NCBI GenBank assembly: GCA_019413245.1
Contig: DXNX01000151.1
Location: 1-5,980 of the forward strand
Direction of reading: 5' to 3'
DNA length: 5,980 bases
Origin: Oscillospiraceae bacterium
Lineage (GTDB): Bacteria > Bacillota > Clostridia > Oscillospirales > Ruminococcaceae
Shown here: positions 1-5,585 of the stretch, piece by piece
How positions within the stretch are numbered: position 1 is the stretch's first letter
How the letters are laid out: every line of letters starts with the position of its first letter
Notes under the pieces: model-generated
What the model saw: only the letters and a program-made list of their open reading frames with translations
Databases searched by the model: none
Told to the model about the DNA's origin: nothing
Translations under genes and position numbers: made by a program

Positions 1-53
1 CCCCGACCTTCTGATTCGTAGTCAGACACTCTATCCAGCTGAGCTACCGGCGC
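1..53 (-). tRNA. tRNA-Arg(ACG), 5' part, 3' end outside the window
   Basis: Read on the minus strand, the 5' acceptor arm GCGCCGG begins at 53, followed by TA, a D arm (GCTC/GAGT), an anticodon stem TCTGA/TCAGA and the loop CTACGAA. The anticodon ACG lies at 19-17, which assigns the tRNA to arginine; A34 of this tRNA is normally deaminated to inosine so that it reads CGU, CGC and CGA. The window ends after the variable loop and the first four G of the T stem, so the T arm, the 3' acceptor strand and any encoded CCA cannot be seen. The gene has its own strong promoter. Confidence 0.95.
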
Positions 54-73
54 AAGCGCGAAGCACGAGTATT

Positions 74-102
74 ATATTACCAGAGCACGCACCATATGTC
101 AA
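74..102 (-). promoter_or_regulatory. Promoter of tRNA-Arg
   Basis: On the minus strand a perfect -35 box TTGACA (102-97) is separated by exactly 17 bp from TAATAT (79-74). A TATAAT hexamer overlaps it at 76-71 with a less favourable 20-bp spacer. Transcription would start near 67, leaving a leader of roughly 13 nt before the mature tRNA 5' end. The near-consensus sequence fits a stable RNA gene. The box lies just beyond the stop codon of the regulator gene, in the only AT-rich stretch here. Confidence 0.85.
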
Positions 103-145
103 CTACTTTTTTCGAACTTATTTTGTTATATGCTGGCAAAAACGC

Positions 146-1366
146 TCATTTCTTGTTCTTGGTACCCTTTTGGCGCTGAGTAATGCGCAAAGAGCCCATA
201 TTTTCCAAGGTATGCAGGCGGTAGGTCAGCAAATACCCGTCGTGTTCCGGCCGACGGTAGAATTCGGCCCGCACCCTCTCCATGGGGCTGCTGCCGTCGG
301 AGGCAAGACCGCCCAACAGCAGGACAAAGCGGGTATCGCTGTACCGGGCCACCACGTCGCTGCCGCGCAGGGTCCGGCAGAGCACGCTTTCCAGCACACG
401 CATAGCCGCTGCGGTGCGGGCACTGCCCGGACGGGACACCGGCGGTACGATACTCACCGTGACCAGGAAGAGGGACAGGTCAAACCGCGCCCGCATACGC
501 TGCTGAACCCGGCAGATACTGCGGAACGTTTCGTACCCGCACAGATAAGCCCCGTCGGTCTCGGATTCACAGACTTCCTTGAGAATGCGGTCCAGGTCGG
601 TCTCCATGGCCAGTTCGCTTTGCTGCATCCGCTTGTAGCTGCCGTTCAGGTTGCGCGCCCGGCCATCGCCGTGCAGGCAGCCTGCCTCGGTGGCCTGCGC
701 GGCCACCTGTTCTGCTTCTTCACTGCGCCCCAGGTTTTCCAGGGCCAGAATCTGCTCCACATACAGCCGCTCATCGAATCGGTCGGCGCGCAGGCCCTGG
801 CGGCAGAGTTCTATCACCTGTTCCATGTTGCCCTCGTCCTCACAGAGTTCAATCAGCGAGAACAGGGTATCCTTATACAGATTGTGCAGCCACACGCGCT
901 GCCGTTCCACCCAGGGCTCCCCGGCCGAATCCGGCAGCAGGCGCCCGCCGTACTGGGCAATGATGCGCCGGTACAGGTCGGCACGGATTGCCGGGTCATC
1001 CTCGTTTTCCACCTGTTCGGCCAGACGGCGGATGGTGAAGATATCTACCTCACAGTCCAGGTCCATATTCCATACATAGGAACCGCGGCTGGTCAGGATG
1101 CAGTTGACCAGCGCCGGGTCCTCCTTGGCAGCCATGGTGCGGAACCGATGCATCACCGCCCGCAGAGACATATCTGCATCCCCTGCATTGCCCCACAGGG
1201 CCGCGGTCAGTTCGGCGTGGGTGGCCGGGCGGCCGTATTGCAGCAGAAGATACTGCACCAGAAGCTGAATCTTGCGCGACTGCGCCATGCCGGCCAGAGC
1301 CGGGCGGCCGTCGAGCGTGATCTGGAACCTGCCAAGCAGGGTGATCTGTATTTTCGGCTTTGTCAT
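146..1366 (-). CDS. AfsR/SARP-like transcriptional regulator with BTAD and degenerate GGDEF-like domain
   Basis: Predicted cytoplasmic DNA-binding regulator of 406 aa; its target genes are unknown. Residues 5-100 resemble the OmpR-type winged helix of SARP/AfsR proteins (start IQITLLGRFQITLDG, then a recognition-helix region near SLRAVMHRFR). Residues 105-230 are helical and match the BTAD/TPR-like domain (VDIFTIRRLAEQ, LYRRIIAQYGGRLLPD, WVERQRVWLHNLY). Residues 270-388 look like a degenerate GGDEF fold: LRGSDVVARYSDTRF at 333-347 copies the usual context of the signature, but SDTRF replaces GGDEF, so no cyclase activity is expected. The ATG at 1366 is chosen because an AGAGGAGAG ribosome binding site sits 9 nt upstream. 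A longer in-frame start at 1456 falls inside the promoter -35 box. The gene is monocistronic on its own promoter, and no terminator is visible between it and the tRNA gene. The family call is firm for the N-terminal two thirds; the GGDEF assignment is my reading of the pattern. Confidence 0.88.
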   Translation of the reverse strand: MTKPKIQITLLGRFQITLDGRPALAGMAQSRKIQLLVQYLLLQYGRPATHAELTAALWGNAGDADMSLRAVMHRFRTMAAKEDPALVNCILTSRGSYVWNMDLDCEVDIFTIRRLAEQVENEDDPAIRADLYRRIIAQYGGRLLPDSAGEPWVERQRVWLHNLYKDTLFSLIELCEDEGNMEQVIELCRQGLRADRFDERLYVEQILALENLGRSEEAEQVAAQATEAGCLHGDGRARNLNGSYKRMQQSELAMETDLDRILKEVCESETDGAYLCGYETFRSICRVQQRMRARFDLSLFLVTVSIVPPVSRPGSARTAAAMRVLESVLCRTLRGSDVVARYSDTRFVLLLGGLASDGSSPMERVRAEFYRRPEHDGYLLTYRLHTLENMGSLRITQRQKGTKNKK

Positions 1367-1427
1367 GGGCGGGCACTCTCCTCTTCTTTCCTTTCCCCGT
1401 CCGGATGGCGCGGAAAGGGATGTTACA

Positions 1428-1456
1428 AGTATAAAGAATACAGCGGATTTTTTCAA
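1428..1456 (-). promoter_or_regulatory. Promoter of the SARP-like regulator
   Basis: On the minus strand TTGAAA (1456-1451) and TATACT (1433-1428) are 17 bp apart, a good sigma-A type promoter. Transcription would begin near 1421, giving a leader of about 55 nt rich in purines before the ATG at 1366. The -35 box lies only about 12 bp beyond the U-tract of the upstream operon's terminator, and it is part of an 11-bp inverted repeat shared with that terminator. Confidence 0.7.
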
Positions 1457-1479
1457 GCGATCCTAAGCAAAAAATCCGC
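1443..1479. repeat. Perfect 11-bp inverted repeat linking terminator and promoter
   Basis: GCGGATTTTTT (1443-1453) and AAAAAATCCGC (1469-1479) are exact reverse complements around a 15-bp spacer. The right copy is the end of the terminator stem plus its T-tract as read on the minus strand; the left copy contains most of the -35 box of the regulator promoter. In a read-through transcript the two could pair in competition with the terminator stem. Confidence 0.75.
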
Positions 1480-1505
1480 CTGTCCCACAGTCGGGCAGAC
1501 GGATT
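1469..1505 (-). terminator. Intrinsic terminator of the MFS-PASTA operon
   Basis: On the minus strand the arms 1505-1493 and 1485-1473 form a 13-position stem with one G.U wobble and one internal mismatch, around a 7-nt loop, followed at once by six T (1474-1469). It stands 40 nt past the stop codon of the PASTA gene, so it should end that transcript. The plus strand has no T-tract directly after the stem, so it is one-directional. Confidence 0.85.
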
Positions 1506-1544
1506 GTCACCAATTCAGTTTTTATTAACAGGATGAGGTCCCGG

Positions 1545-2279
1545 TTATTCCACGTTCAGATACACCAGAGAGAACACCCGCACCAGGGCCCCGGCATAGG
1601 GCTGCTGGGAGCGCACGGTGCCTTCGGCGGCGCCGGCAGGCCGCACCACGGCGGTGAGTCCCCGCTCCTGCAGGCGGCTTCTGGCTTCGGCCAGGGACAG
1701 TCCGGTCAGGTCCGGCACCTGGCGGTTGGGGTCCGGGATGGGCCGGGCCACCACCGCCTTGACCATCTGCCCGGCAGCCACCTGCTCCCCGGCAGCGGGC
1801 TCGGTGCGCACGATGGTGTAGGGGTCGATGGTATTATCGTGCAGAAATTCCACCGTCACACCAAATCCCTGATCCCGCAGGGACTGCAGGGCTTCGTCCC
1901 GGTCTTCTCCGGTCAGGTCGGGCACGGTGAGCCACCGGGTGCCCAGGCTGACACTGACAGTAAGGGTCTGGCCCTGCTTGACGGTACGCCCTGCGGCGGG
2001 CTGCTGGGCGCAGACCTGTCCCGGGTCCACCGCCGGGTTGTACACGTCCTCCCAAATAAGGTTCAGGCCGGCAGTTTGCAGGATTTCCTCGGCCTGCTGC
2101 CGGGACAGGCCCGCCAGATCAGGCACCGTCACATCCGCCCGCCGGGAAAACAGCGGGTTGGTGCTCCGGCCCAGAATCCACCACACGCATACCCCGGCCG
2201 CCAGCACCGAAACCAGTGCCAGCGCCACCAGGACCCGCAGCACCGTCAGATGCGGCAGACGAATTTTTGTCAGGGTCAC
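1545..2279 (-). CDS. Membrane-anchored protein with three PASTA repeats
   Basis: A 244-aa protein of unknown specific function. A short basic N-terminus (MTLTKIRLPHLT) is followed by one hydrophobic segment at about 12-36, then three PASTA repeats at about 48-113, 115-180 and 185-243. Each opens with a VPDL motif (VTVPDLAG, LTVPDLTG, RQVPDLTG), and the first two carry the second typical element (QQPAAG, TEPAAG; QQPYAG in the third). By family knowledge PASTA repeats lie outside the cell and bind muropeptide or peptidoglycan, usually as the tail of PknB-type Ser/Thr kinases or penicillin-binding proteins; here neither catalytic domain is present. I choose the GTG at 2279, with AAGGGGAG 7 nt upstream, over an ATG at 2345 that would overlap the transporter gene by 38 nt. 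The gene follows the MFS gene by 28 nt and is probably cotranscribed with it. Loss of a kinase domain by truncation is unlikely, since the N-terminus is short and well formed. Confidence 0.88.
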   Translation of the reverse strand: MTLTKIRLPHLTVLRVLVALALVSVLAAGVCVWWILGRSTNPLFSRRADVTVPDLAGLSRQQAEEILQTAGLNLIWEDVYNPAVDPGQVCAQQPAAGRTVKQGQTLTVSVSLGTRWLTVPDLTGEDRDEALQSLRDQGFGVTVEFLHDNTIDPYTIVRTEPAAGEQVAAGQMVKAVVARPIPDPNRQVPDLTGLSLAEARSRLQERGLTAVVRPAGAAEGTVRSQQPYAGALVRVFSLVYLNVE

Positions 2280-2307
2280 AGGACCTCTCCCCTTCCCTGC
2301 CCGGAAA

Positions 2308-3528
2308 TCAGGCAGACCGTTTTCGTAAAGCAGCCAGGCCGACAACGCCCCCCGCCGCCAGCAGCAGCATGCCCAGCACCGTCAGCCCGGCACCGGCACT
2401 GCCGGCCACATCCCCGATCCAGCCGGTGAGGGGCGAAGCGGGGATCATGAGCAGGCTGTACGCCATGCTGTCCACACTAATGAGGGTGGCGCGGCGGTCG
2501 CTGGGGAACCAGTCATTCAGCCGTTTGCGGGCATGCAGGGACCAGATGGTCCCAAACATGGCAAACCCGGCCCCGCCGGCCACAGCACCGGCCAGAGGCG
2601 CGGCGCCCATGGCCACGGTACACAGACCGCACCCGGCTACGCAGACGGCATACAGCCGCCCCATCTGCCGGGGACGCAGTCTGCCGCCGATCCAGCCGCC
2701 CAGCGGGTAGCCCACCTCACAGAGCATGAGTACTGCTCCCAGCCAGGCCGTAGGCAAACCGATGTCGGTCAGCCGCTGCTGCAGGTACATCAGCGTCAGG
2801 AAGGCGGGCAGGTCAATGAAGGCCCCCGCCAGGATATACCGCACCACCCGGGGACTGCGGAGGAGAAAATCCGCCGTTTCGGTCACATGGGTGCGCAGGC
2901 TGGCGGGCAGTTCGGCCAGCAGGGTGCGCAGGGACGCGGCCTGCCGGGCTTGCTGCTCAGGGGTGGCAGCGGGTTCCCGCAGGCCCAGAGCGGCTACGGT
3001 GCGCAGCAGGCTGATCCCCATATCCACCAGATAAAAAGCCGTGAAACCCAGCACCCCGGTCAGGGCTCCGGCCAGTTTGCCAAGAGCGGCGCCGGCCGTT
3101 TCCACCTGGGTGGTCACATTTTCCACCGGGAGGAACCGTTCCGATTGACCCGCTTCTTTCAGGCTGTCATAGACCAGGGCTTCCTGACTGCCGGAAACCA
3201 GATTGTATGCCAGGGCGGACAAAACCATGGAAGCACAGACCCATAGGAAATTCTGCTCAAATGCCATGAGCAGAGCAGACAATGCCGCCACCACACCGGA
3301 CAAAGCCAGCACACGGCGGCGCCCCAGCAGGTCGGCAGCCATGCCGCTGGGCACTTCGGCCAGAAGGCTGACCACATGGAAAACGCCCTCGGCGGCGCCG
3401 ATCTGCCACAGGCTGTACCCCCGGGCGGCCAGCAAAGCCACCCAGACAGCGCCGGTAATGTTGAGGGTGAGTACAAAAGAATAAGCATAGGAGCACCGCA
3501 GCTGGCGGCGCAGAGATCGTGTATTCAT
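2308..3528 (-). CDS. Major facilitator superfamily transporter, probable efflux protein
   Basis: A 406-aa protein with about 12 hydrophobic segments in two halves separated by a polar, charged stretch at about 183-225, the usual length and layout of a 12-helix MFS antiporter in the plasma membrane. The loop between helices 2 and 3 has the MFS motif A pattern (SGMAADLLGRRRV, 61-73), with the conserved Asp66, Gly69 and Arg70-72. Other family-like segments are EALVYDSLKEAG (116-127) and LNDWFPSDRRAT (337-348), which I associate with drug-efflux-like MFS proteins. The substrate cannot be told from sequence. The ATG at 3528 has AAAGGTG about 9 nt upstream; a TTG seven codons earlier overlaps this ribosome binding site. 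The gene is preceded by a leader with a short reading frame and an intrinsic terminator, which suggests inducible expression, and it is followed by the PASTA gene in the same unit. Efflux of a ribosome-targeting compound is a reasonable inference, not shown. Confidence 0.9.
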   Translation of the reverse strand: MNTRSLRRQLRCSYAYSFVLTLNITGAVWVALLAARGYSLWQIGAAEGVFHVVSLLAEVPSGMAADLLGRRRVLALSGVVAALSALLMAFEQNFLWVCASMVLSALAYNLVSGSQEALVYDSLKEAGQSERFLPVENVTTQVETAGAALGKLAGALTGVLGFTAFYLVDMGISLLRTVAALGLREPAATPEQQARQAASLRTLLAELPASLRTHVTETADFLLRSPRVVRYILAGAFIDLPAFLTLMYLQQRLTDIGLPTAWLGAVLMLCEVGYPLGGWIGGRLRPRQMGRLYAVCVAGCGLCTVAMGAAPLAGAVAGGAGFAMFGTIWSLHARKRLNDWFPSDRRATLISVDSMAYSLLMIPASPLTGWIGDVAGSAGAGLTVLGMLLLAAGGVVGLAALRKRSA

Positions 3529-3602
3529 AAGTCGGAACACCTTTCGCAAGTCAAAAAACAGAAGACGAACGGGTGTTCCCTTTTCATGCCGGTAAAGGGT
3601 AC

Positions 3603-3635
3603 AAAAAACGCGCCCCGGCCAAACGCCGGAGCGCG
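3603..3635 (-). terminator. Strong intrinsic terminator in the transporter leader (attenuator)
   Basis: On the minus strand the arms CGCGCTCCGGC (3635-3625) and GCCGGGGCGCG (3619-3609) form an 11-bp stem with a single G.U pair, a GTTTG loop, and six T directly after (3608-3603). It lies about 75 nt before the MFS start and about 85 nt after the 15-codon leader frame. It may simply end transcripts from ppaC, but a promoter-like site lies between ppaC and this terminator, and the 5' arm can pair with an upstream segment (3688-3679). An attenuator is therefore the better reading. Confidence 0.85.
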
Positions 3636-3639
3636 GAAA

Positions 3640-3717
3640 AGTTCCGTCACAGCGTTTGCCGAACAGGGCGCGGCAAACCGCACCCGGCTAAAAAAGGGTA
3701 CACTTCTAGACGGAACT
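3640..3717 (-). promoter_or_regulatory. Leader RNA stem-loops and candidate antiterminator
   Basis: In the minus-strand transcript AGTTCCGTC (3717-3709) pairs perfectly with GACGGAACT (3648-3640), enclosing an inner 8-bp hairpin GTTTGCCG (3678-3671) / CGGCAAAC (3661-3654) with a 9-nt loop. A segment between them, GCCGGGTGCG (3688-3679), can instead pair over 10 positions with the 5' arm of the terminator (3635-3625), with one bulge and one wobble. It therefore qualifies as an antiterminator. These pairings were found by eye; no folding energies were computed. Confidence 0.6.
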
Positions 3718-3719
3718 GC

Positions 3720-3767
3720 TTATTTGTTACCTTTTGCCTGGTACAAAATGCACAGCGCCCATCCCAT
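3720..3767 (-). CDS. Putative 15-aa leader peptide upstream of the MFS gene
   Basis: The frame ATG (3767) to TAA (3720) encodes MGWALCILYQAKGNK. An AAGGAG ribosome binding site lies 7 nt before the ATG, as strong as those of the real genes here, which is the main reason to believe it is translated. The peptide has a hydrophobic-aromatic core (WALCILY) and a basic end. It starts soon after a promoter-like site and is followed by competing stem-loops and a terminator before the transporter gene. This matches the general plan of ribosome-controlled attenuators known from erm and tet(M)-type resistance genes, where stalling on the leader frame prevents termination. I do not recognise this peptide as a named family member. 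It could also be a small functional membrane peptide, but it is short for that. Confidence 0.65.
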   Translation of the reverse strand: MGWALCILYQAKGNK

Positions 3768-3801
3768 GGGTGTACTCCTTTCCGCCAAACGGCAAACTCA
3801 C

Positions 3802-3840
3802 ATTATAGACAGTATACCATGGACCATCCGGTCCGTGCAA
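3802..3840 (-). promoter_or_regulatory. Candidate promoter of the leader/MFS/PASTA transcript
   Basis: On the minus strand TTGCAC (3840-3835) and TATACT (3816-3811) are 18 bp apart, and a perfect TATAAT follows at 3807-3802 without a good -35 box at the right distance. Either hexamer would give a transcript that starts at about 3805-3795, just upstream of the leader frame. The spacer holds the dyad GGACC-N4-GGTCC (3834-3821), a possible operator. The -35 match is weak, so the exact -10 used is uncertain, although the AT-rich hexamers between GC-rich genes make a promoter here likely. Confidence 0.55.
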
Positions 3841-3865
3841 GAGAAAAAAGCAAAATAAAGCGAAA

Positions 3866-5527
3866 TCAGAAATGTTCCTGCTGCGCCTGCAGAGCGGCCA
3901 TCAGCGGCGGGATCAGCTGCTTTTTACGGCTGACCACACCGGGCAGGACGGCCTTGCCTTCCTTGGGCTCCACCCCGAAGGCATCCCGGACGATGTCCTC
4001 GGCGCCATGGCCGCAGAACATCAGGTCGGTGGCCTGGTTCTGCATATCGGTAAACATGTAGAAGATCATGGGCAGGCCTTCGCGGCCAATGGCGTCCGGC
4101 AGGAAGGGCCCCACCAGCTCCTCGGCGGCAGCGCGGGAGCGCTCGGTCATATAGCTGGACTGGCCCACGCCGAACTTGACATCGCCGCGGCTGAACACCT
4201 TGAAGTCGGAGAGGAAGACCTCCTCGGCGGTGCGGCCGGTCAGGTCAGCGCCGGCTTCAAACATCTGCTCCGCATAGGTGGGGATGTCCACTTCCGCAAT
4301 GGCAGCCAACGCCTCGGCGGCGGACTTGTCCAGCGGAGTGGAGGTAGGCGAACGGAACATCAGGGTATCGGACAGAATGGCCGACAGCAGCAGGCCCGCG
4401 ATCTTCTTGGGTACTTCCACCCCGTGTTCGCCGTACATCCGCCAGACGATGGTGGCGGTGCAGCCCACCGGCTCATTGCGGAAATACACCGGGCCGCCGG
4501 TTTCCAGGCTGCCGATGCGGTGGTGGTCGATGATCTCCAGGATCTCGGCCTGTTCCAGACCGTCTACGGCCTGGGTGCGCTCGTTGTGGTCCACCAGAAT
4601 GACCTGTTTGCGGTGCAGGTTCAGCAAATTCCGGCGGCTGACCACGCCGCAGTAGCAGCCTTTTTCATCCAGAATGGGGAAATACCGGTGACGGACGCTG
4701 GCCATGATCTTGCGGGCATCCTCGATGGGGGTGTTGACGCTGAACTTGAGCAGATCGTCCCGGCGCATGAAGTGGCGCACCGGCGCGGCGGTGGAGATGA
4801 GCCGGGCGGCGGCGTAGGAATCATAGGGCGTGGTGATGACAAAGCAGCCCTTTTCCTTGGCGCGGGCCAGGATGGTGCGGGGCACGGCAGCGCCGCAGCA
4901 GACCACGATGCATCCGGCGCCGCAGTCGATGGCACACATCTGGGTCTCATACCGGTTGGTGACCAGCACCAGGTCCCCGGCGCCCACGGTATCCTCCATG
5001 ACTTCGGGGCTGGAACCGATGAAGATGCGCCCGGTGGTGATGCGGGAATCCGGATCACCGGCCAGCATCTCCCCTTCCAGGGTCTCCAGCACATTGCGGT
5101 AGCTGGTATTGGCCGAAGCCAGCACCCTGGTATCGAACAGGTCCATGTTGGCGTTGGCAATGTCCTTGACAGTGATGAGCCCCAGAAGTTCGTTGGCGTC
5201 ATCCACGATGCACAGGGTGTCGATCTCGGCGTCGCGCATCATGTTCCAGGCGGCGCGCACGCTCATCTCTTCCTTGATGCCGGGCTGGCGGCGGATGTCG
5301 ATATCCTTGATCTGGGGGCTGATGTCGGTGCAAAGACGGGGTGTCTTGACACCAAAGTATTTGAGTACGAATGCAGTTTCGCGGTTGGGCACACCGGCAC
5401 GGCGTGCTTCATAGGTGGCACCGCCCAGCTGATTTTTCAGCCAGGCATAGGAGATGGCGGAACAGATGGAGTCTGTATCCGGATTCTGGTGCCCGATAAT
5501 GTTGACCTTACGGCGGGCGTTTGACAT
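3866..5527 (-). CDS. ppaC: Manganese-dependent inorganic pyrophosphatase with CBS-DRTGG-CBS insert
   Basis: Family II pyrophosphatase (DHH superfamily) that hydrolyses pyrophosphate to two phosphates in the cytoplasm, driving biosynthetic reactions forward. It has 553 aa, far longer than the roughly 310 aa of the simple form, because of a regulatory insert. The DHH domain is split. GHQNPDTDSICSA (12-24) gives the metal ligands His13, Asp17 and Asp19. VDHNE (312-316) and IDHHRIG (333-339) give Asp313 and the DHH motif at 334-336. The C-terminal DHHA2 domain ends with the substrate-binding SRKKQ motif (533-537). Between these lie CBS 1 (about 70-130), a DRTGG-type domain (about 131-250) and CBS 2 (about 250-308). 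In characterised CBS-pyrophosphatases this insert binds adenine nucleotides and diadenosine polyphosphates and tunes activity to energy state. The ATG at 5527 has AAAGGGG 7 nt upstream; the frame stays open further upstream through the divergent promoters and into typA antisense, which is not coding. All catalytic motifs are intact. Confidence 0.97.
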   Translation of the reverse strand: MSNARRKVNIIGHQNPDTDSICSAISYAWLKNQLGGATYEARRAGVPNRETAFVLKYFGVKTPRLCTDISPQIKDIDIRRQPGIKEEMSVRAAWNMMRDAEIDTLCIVDDANELLGLITVKDIANANMDLFDTRVLASANTSYRNVLETLEGEMLAGDPDSRITTGRIFIGSSPEVMEDTVGAGDLVLVTNRYETQMCAIDCGAGCIVVCCGAAVPRTILARAKEKGCFVITTPYDSYAAARLISTAAPVRHFMRRDDLLKFSVNTPIEDARKIMASVRHRYFPILDEKGCYCGVVSRRNLLNLHRKQVILVDHNERTQAVDGLEQAEILEIIDHHRIGSLETGGPVYFRNEPVGCTATIVWRMYGEHGVEVPKKIAGLLLSAILSDTLMFRSPTSTPLDKSAAEALAAIAEVDIPTYAEQMFEAGADLTGRTAEEVFLSDFKVFSRGDVKFGVGQSSYMTERSRAAAEELVGPFLPDAIGREGLPMIFYMFTDMQNQATDLMFCGHGAEDIVRDAFGVEPKEGKAVLPGVVSRKKQLIPPLMAALQAQQEHF

Positions 5528-5557
5528 GGTAAAACCCCTTTCCCTTTTCCCTTCCCG

Positions 5558-5574
5558 GGGGCCTTGCCGGCCCC
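5558..5574 (-). promoter_or_regulatory. GC-rich hairpin in the ppaC leader
   Basis: In the ppaC leader GGGGCC (5574-5569) and GGCCCC (5563-5558) form a 6-bp all-GC stem with a 5-nt loop, about 15 nt before the ribosome binding site. No T-tract follows, so it is not a terminator. It may stabilise the 5' end of the mRNA or influence ribosome access. No function can be assigned. Confidence 0.4.
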
Positions 5575-5585
5575 GCTTTGTTATG

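Noticed and set aside
1367..1456. 30-residue N-terminal extension of the regulator, looking like a signal peptide (MKKSAVFFILVTSLSA)
   Set aside because: Its start codon lies in the -35 box of the gene's own promoter and has no ribosome binding site. The family begins at the winged helix, and a secreted DNA-binding regulator makes no sense.
170..1528. Long plus-strand open frame opposite the regulator gene
   Set aside because: It lies antisense to a gene with clear domains, has no ribosome binding site and reads as low-complexity His/Gln/Gly/Ala-rich sequence, typical of a shadow in GC-rich DNA.
1533..2429. Plus-strand open frame opposite the PASTA gene and the end of the MFS gene
   Set aside because: It has no ribosome binding site and no domain, and it spans two real minus-strand genes.
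3525..3587. 20-codon minus-strand frame MKREHPFVFCFLTCERCSDL whose TGA overlaps the MFS ATG
   Set aside because: The 4-nt ATGA overlap suggests translational coupling, but there is no ribosome binding site before its ATG, and the transporter has its own AAAGGTG. Chance is more likely.
3641..3865. Possible tRNA or a trans-acting small RNA gene in the gap
   Set aside because: I found no cloverleaf or T-arm consensus. The stems and the strong leader frame fit a cis-acting leader better, although a terminated short transcript would exist as a by-product.
3573..4061. Plus-strand frames across the leader region (for example the one starting MFPFHAGKGYKK)
   Set aside because: They run antisense through the leader stem-loops, lack ribosome binding sites and extend into the antisense of ppaC.
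3872..5524. 550-codon plus-strand open frame opposite ppaC
   Set aside because: ppaC is certain from its catalytic motifs. The opposite frame is rich in Gly, Ala, His and Asp in the pattern of an antisense shadow and has no recognisable domain.
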